Source: an uncultured Clostridium sp. | GTDB lineage: Bacteria; Bacillota_A; Clostridia; Lachnospirales; Lachnospiraceae | Length of the DNA: 8,774 bases | Direction: 5' to 3' | Assembly: GCA_900556965.1 (NCBI GenBank) | Contig: USQV01000022.1 | Location: forward strand, 1-8,774 | Shown here: positions 7,353 through 8,774 of the stretch, piece by piece | How the letters are laid out: every line of letters starts with the position of its first letter | Numbering within the stretch: the first letter of the stretch is position 1 | Program-made: the position numbers and the translations under genes | The notes under the pieces: generated by a model | Told to the model about the DNA's origin: nothing | What the model saw: only the letters and a program-made list of their open reading frames with translations | The model's database searches: none

Positions 7353-7375
7353 AAGCGGACATTCGCAATCCGCTT
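7353..7375 (-). promoter_or_regulatory. Stem-loop in the 5' leader of the amidase-pyrC operon
   Basis: AAGCGGA and TCCGCTT form a perfect 7-bp inverted repeat with a 9-base loop in the predicted leader, between the -10 box and the ribosome binding site. No T run follows, so it is not a terminator. I see no PyrR-binding consensus. It could be an operator, an mRNA stability element or chance. Confidence 0.3.
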
Positions 7376-7402
7376 CGCTACTTGCTCATGAAAGATATTC
7401 CC

Positions 7403-7432
7403 AGTATATCATGCTTTAAGGCTGTCTTGCAA
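7403..7432 (-). promoter_or_regulatory. Putative promoter of the amidase-pyrC-HAD operon
   Basis: On the minus strand, TTGCAA (7432-7427) and TATACT (7408-7403) are 18 bases apart, and TGA directly before TATACT gives an extended -10. The start would be near 7396, leaving a leader of about 80 bases. The TTGCAA is self-complementary and is also the -35 of the opposite promoter. Confidence 0.5.
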
Positions 7433-7455
7433 TTCCCATCGAAGTATTTTATAAT
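7427..7455 (+). promoter_or_regulatory. Promoter of the thioesterase-glycosylase operon
   Basis: TTGCAA (7427-7432) and a perfect TATAAT (7450-7455) are 17 bases apart. The start would be near 7462, only a few bases before the TGGAGGA ribosome binding site at 7466-7472, so the leader is very short. Confidence 0.65.
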
Positions 7456-7479
7456 GTATTCGAAATGGAGGAATAAAAT

Positions 7480-7869
7480 ATGCTTACTATAGGTATTAAA
7501 GGAAAAGAAGAAACAATTGTATCAGAAGTGAATTCTGCGAAAACTTTAGGCAGCGGTACTCTCGATGTATTTGCAACACCGGCAATGACCGCTCTTATGG
7601 AAAAGACAGCATGGAAAAGCGTTGTACCCCACCTGGAGGATGGCTGCGGAACCGTCGGAACTCTTTTAAATATCACTCATGACGCTCCGACCCCCTTTGG
7701 AATGAAGGTATGGTGTGAAAGTGAGCTTACAGAGATCGACGGACGCCGCCTTGTATTCCATGTGACTGCCTATGACGAAAAGGGAAAGATCGGCGAAGGA
7801 CGTCATGAGCGTTTCATCATCCAGAACGAAAAATTTCAGGCCAAGGCAAATAAAAAGGCAGAGCTTTAA
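7480..7869 (+). CDS. FlK-like hotdog-fold thioesterase
   Basis: This 129-residue protein matches the small hotdog thioesterases related to fluoroacetyl-CoA thioesterase FlK (COG5496, 'predicted thioesterase'). FATPAMTALMEKTA (31-44) and GTLLNITHDAPTPFG (60-74) carry T33, E41 and H67, corresponding by position to the Thr-Glu-His catalytic set of FlK. The length is typical and no signal peptide is visible, so it should be cytoplasmic. The likely reaction is hydrolysis of a short acyl-CoA; the substrate is unknown and fluoroacetyl-CoA is unlikely to be the natural one. TGGAGGA (7466-7472) lies seven bases before the ATG. It leads a two-gene operon, 17 bases ahead of the DNA glycosylase gene, a pairing with no obvious biochemical logic. 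Family call good, substrate open. Confidence 0.85.
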   Translation: MLTIGIKGKEETIVSEVNSAKTLGSGTLDVFATPAMTALMEKTAWKSVVPHLEDGCGTVGTLLNITHDAPTPFGMKVWCESELTEIDGRRLVFHVTAYDEKGKIGEGRHERFIIQNEKFQAKANKKAEL

Positions 7870-7886
7870 TCCGGGACAGGAATACG

Positions 7887-8771
7887 ATGCAAAAGACACA
7901 CTGGATCCCTGTTTCCGCCTCCTGCTTTGATCTGGGGCAGATCGCCGGCTCCGGACAATGCTTTCGCATGATACCATGTCCGGATTCGGAGCATACCTAT
8001 ACCATCATCAGCAGCACAAAATTTGTAAAGGCCCGGCAGAAAAAGGACTCGGTGGAATTTTTCTGCCCGGAAAGTGAGCTTCCGTTCTGGAGAAATTATT
8101 TTGATATGGATACCGATTATGCCGCGATCCTCGCCTCGATCGACGCCTTTGACCTCTATCTGAAGGAGGCCGGAGAATTTGGGCGGGGGATCCGGATCCT
8201 GCGGCAGGATCCGTGGGAAATGATCATCACCTTCATTATCTCCCAGCAGAAAACCATACCGGCGATCCGAAATCTTGTAGAAATCCTTAGCCGCCGCTAT
8301 GGAACGCCCCTTACGCCTGCCGGAGAGCCGTCAGGCACTGTCTATGCGTTCCCGACGCCCACACAGCTCTCACAGGCCTCTCTTGAGGAGCTTCTCGACT
8401 TAAAGCTTGGATACCGTGCCAAATATATCCACCGGGTCTGTAAGGACGCCTGCGAGGGCAGGCTTGATCTTGCGCTTCTCCCCTCCCTGTCCTACCCGGA
8501 GGCGATGAACTATCTGACCGGCTTTTACGGGATCGGGGAAAAGGTTGCAAACTGCATCTGCCTTTTCGGGCTGCACCATATCGATGCCTTCCCGGTCGAT
8601 ACATGGATAAAAAAGATCCTTGACCGGGAATACGCTCCAAAAAGCCATATACCCGCCGGGCTTCCGAAGGCCCGCTATTATGACTTTCTTATAAAAGAAC
8701 ACTTTTCCCGCTATCAGGGCTTTTCCGGCGTCCTTCAGCAGTACATCTTTTATTATGAACGAAACAGATGA
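7887..8771 (+). CDS. OGG1-type DNA glycosylase (8-oxoguanine / base excision repair)
   Basis: This 294-residue protein is a helix-hairpin-helix DNA glycosylase of OGG1 architecture. An N-terminal segment contains SGQCFRM (22-28), like GQSFRW of OGG1. The HhH motif GIGEKVANC (215-223) carries the candidate Schiff-base lysine K219, and PVDTW supplies the catalytic aspartate D238. LGYRAKY (174-180) matches the OGG1 LGYRARY segment. The lysine favours a bifunctional OGG-type glycosylase/AP lyase over the monofunctional AlkA type, although automated names often read DNA-3-methyladenine glycosylase. The OGG1 NNN motif is replaced by SQQKT (119-123). It presumably excises 8-oxoguanine from DNA. The start ATG follows a weak AGGA (7878-7881), 17 bases after the thioesterase stop, consistent with co-transcription. 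The stop codon lies three bases before the window end, so the gene is complete and its terminator is out of view. Confidence 0.88.
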   Translation: MQKTHWIPVSASCFDLGQIAGSGQCFRMIPCPDSEHTYTIISSTKFVKARQKKDSVEFFCPESELPFWRNYFDMDTDYAAILASIDAFDLYLKEAGEFGRGIRILRQDPWEMIITFIISQQKTIPAIRNLVEILSRRYGTPLTPAGEPSGTVYAFPTPTQLSQASLEELLDLKLGYRAKYIHRVCKDACEGRLDLALLPSLSYPEAMNYLTGFYGIGEKVANCICLFGLHHIDAFPVDTWIKKILDREYAPKSHIPAGLPKARYYDFLIKEHFSRYQGFSGVLQQYIFYYERNR

Positions 8772-8774
8772 TAC

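Overview
The window looks like a chromosomal housekeeping segment from a Gram-positive anaerobe of the Clostridia, most likely Lachnospiraceae. This is inferred from protein family content (an ATP-type PEP carboxykinase, a COG2509-type FAD dehydrogenase, a type I dihydroorotase, an OGG1-type glycosylase of clostridial style), strong AGGAGG-like ribosome binding sites and moderate GC with AT-rich promoters. No database search was possible. I see no insertion sequence, phage gene, CRISPR array, tRNA or rRNA, and no gene-free stretch longer than about 250 bases.

Layout. 1-1178 (+) is the 3' part of an FAD-dependent dehydrogenase gene. It converges on a PucR/CdaR-like regulator gene (1304-2128, -), with an apparent bidirectional terminator and a small 12-bp tandem repeat between them. 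The regulator is divergent from pckA (2381-3985, +). Their 252-bp intergenic region holds a perfect-consensus promoter for the regulator, a plausible promoter for pckA, two short palindromes and two tiny upstream reading frames. pckA then converges, across a second bidirectional terminator, on a three-gene minus-strand operon transcribed from 7313 to 4070: an M20 hydantoinase/carbamoylase-family amidase, dihydroorotase (pyrC) and a YjjG-type HAD phosphatase. Divergent from that operon is a plus-strand pair, an FlK-like hotdog thioesterase (7480-7869) and an OGG1-type DNA glycosylase (7887-8771). The two divergent promoters in the 7314-7479 gap appear to share one self-complementary -35 hexamer.

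How the genes may work together. pckA interconverts oxaloacetate and PEP and has codon usage typical of a highly expressed gene; the adjacent regulator is a candidate controller, by position only. The amidase-pyrC-YjjG operon is chemically coherent around pyrimidines: dihydroorotase links dihydroorotate with N-carbamoyl-L-aspartate, the amidase family hydrolyses N-carbamoyl amino acids, and YjjG-type enzymes dephosphorylate pyrimidine nucleotides. This raises the possibility of a ureidosuccinase-style orotate-degradation route like that known biochemically in Clostridium oroticum, but the sequence alone does not prove it. No clearly new multi-gene system is visible; the notable points are the pyrimidine operon, the reduced regulator beside pckA, the shared -35 element and the unusual pckA leader.
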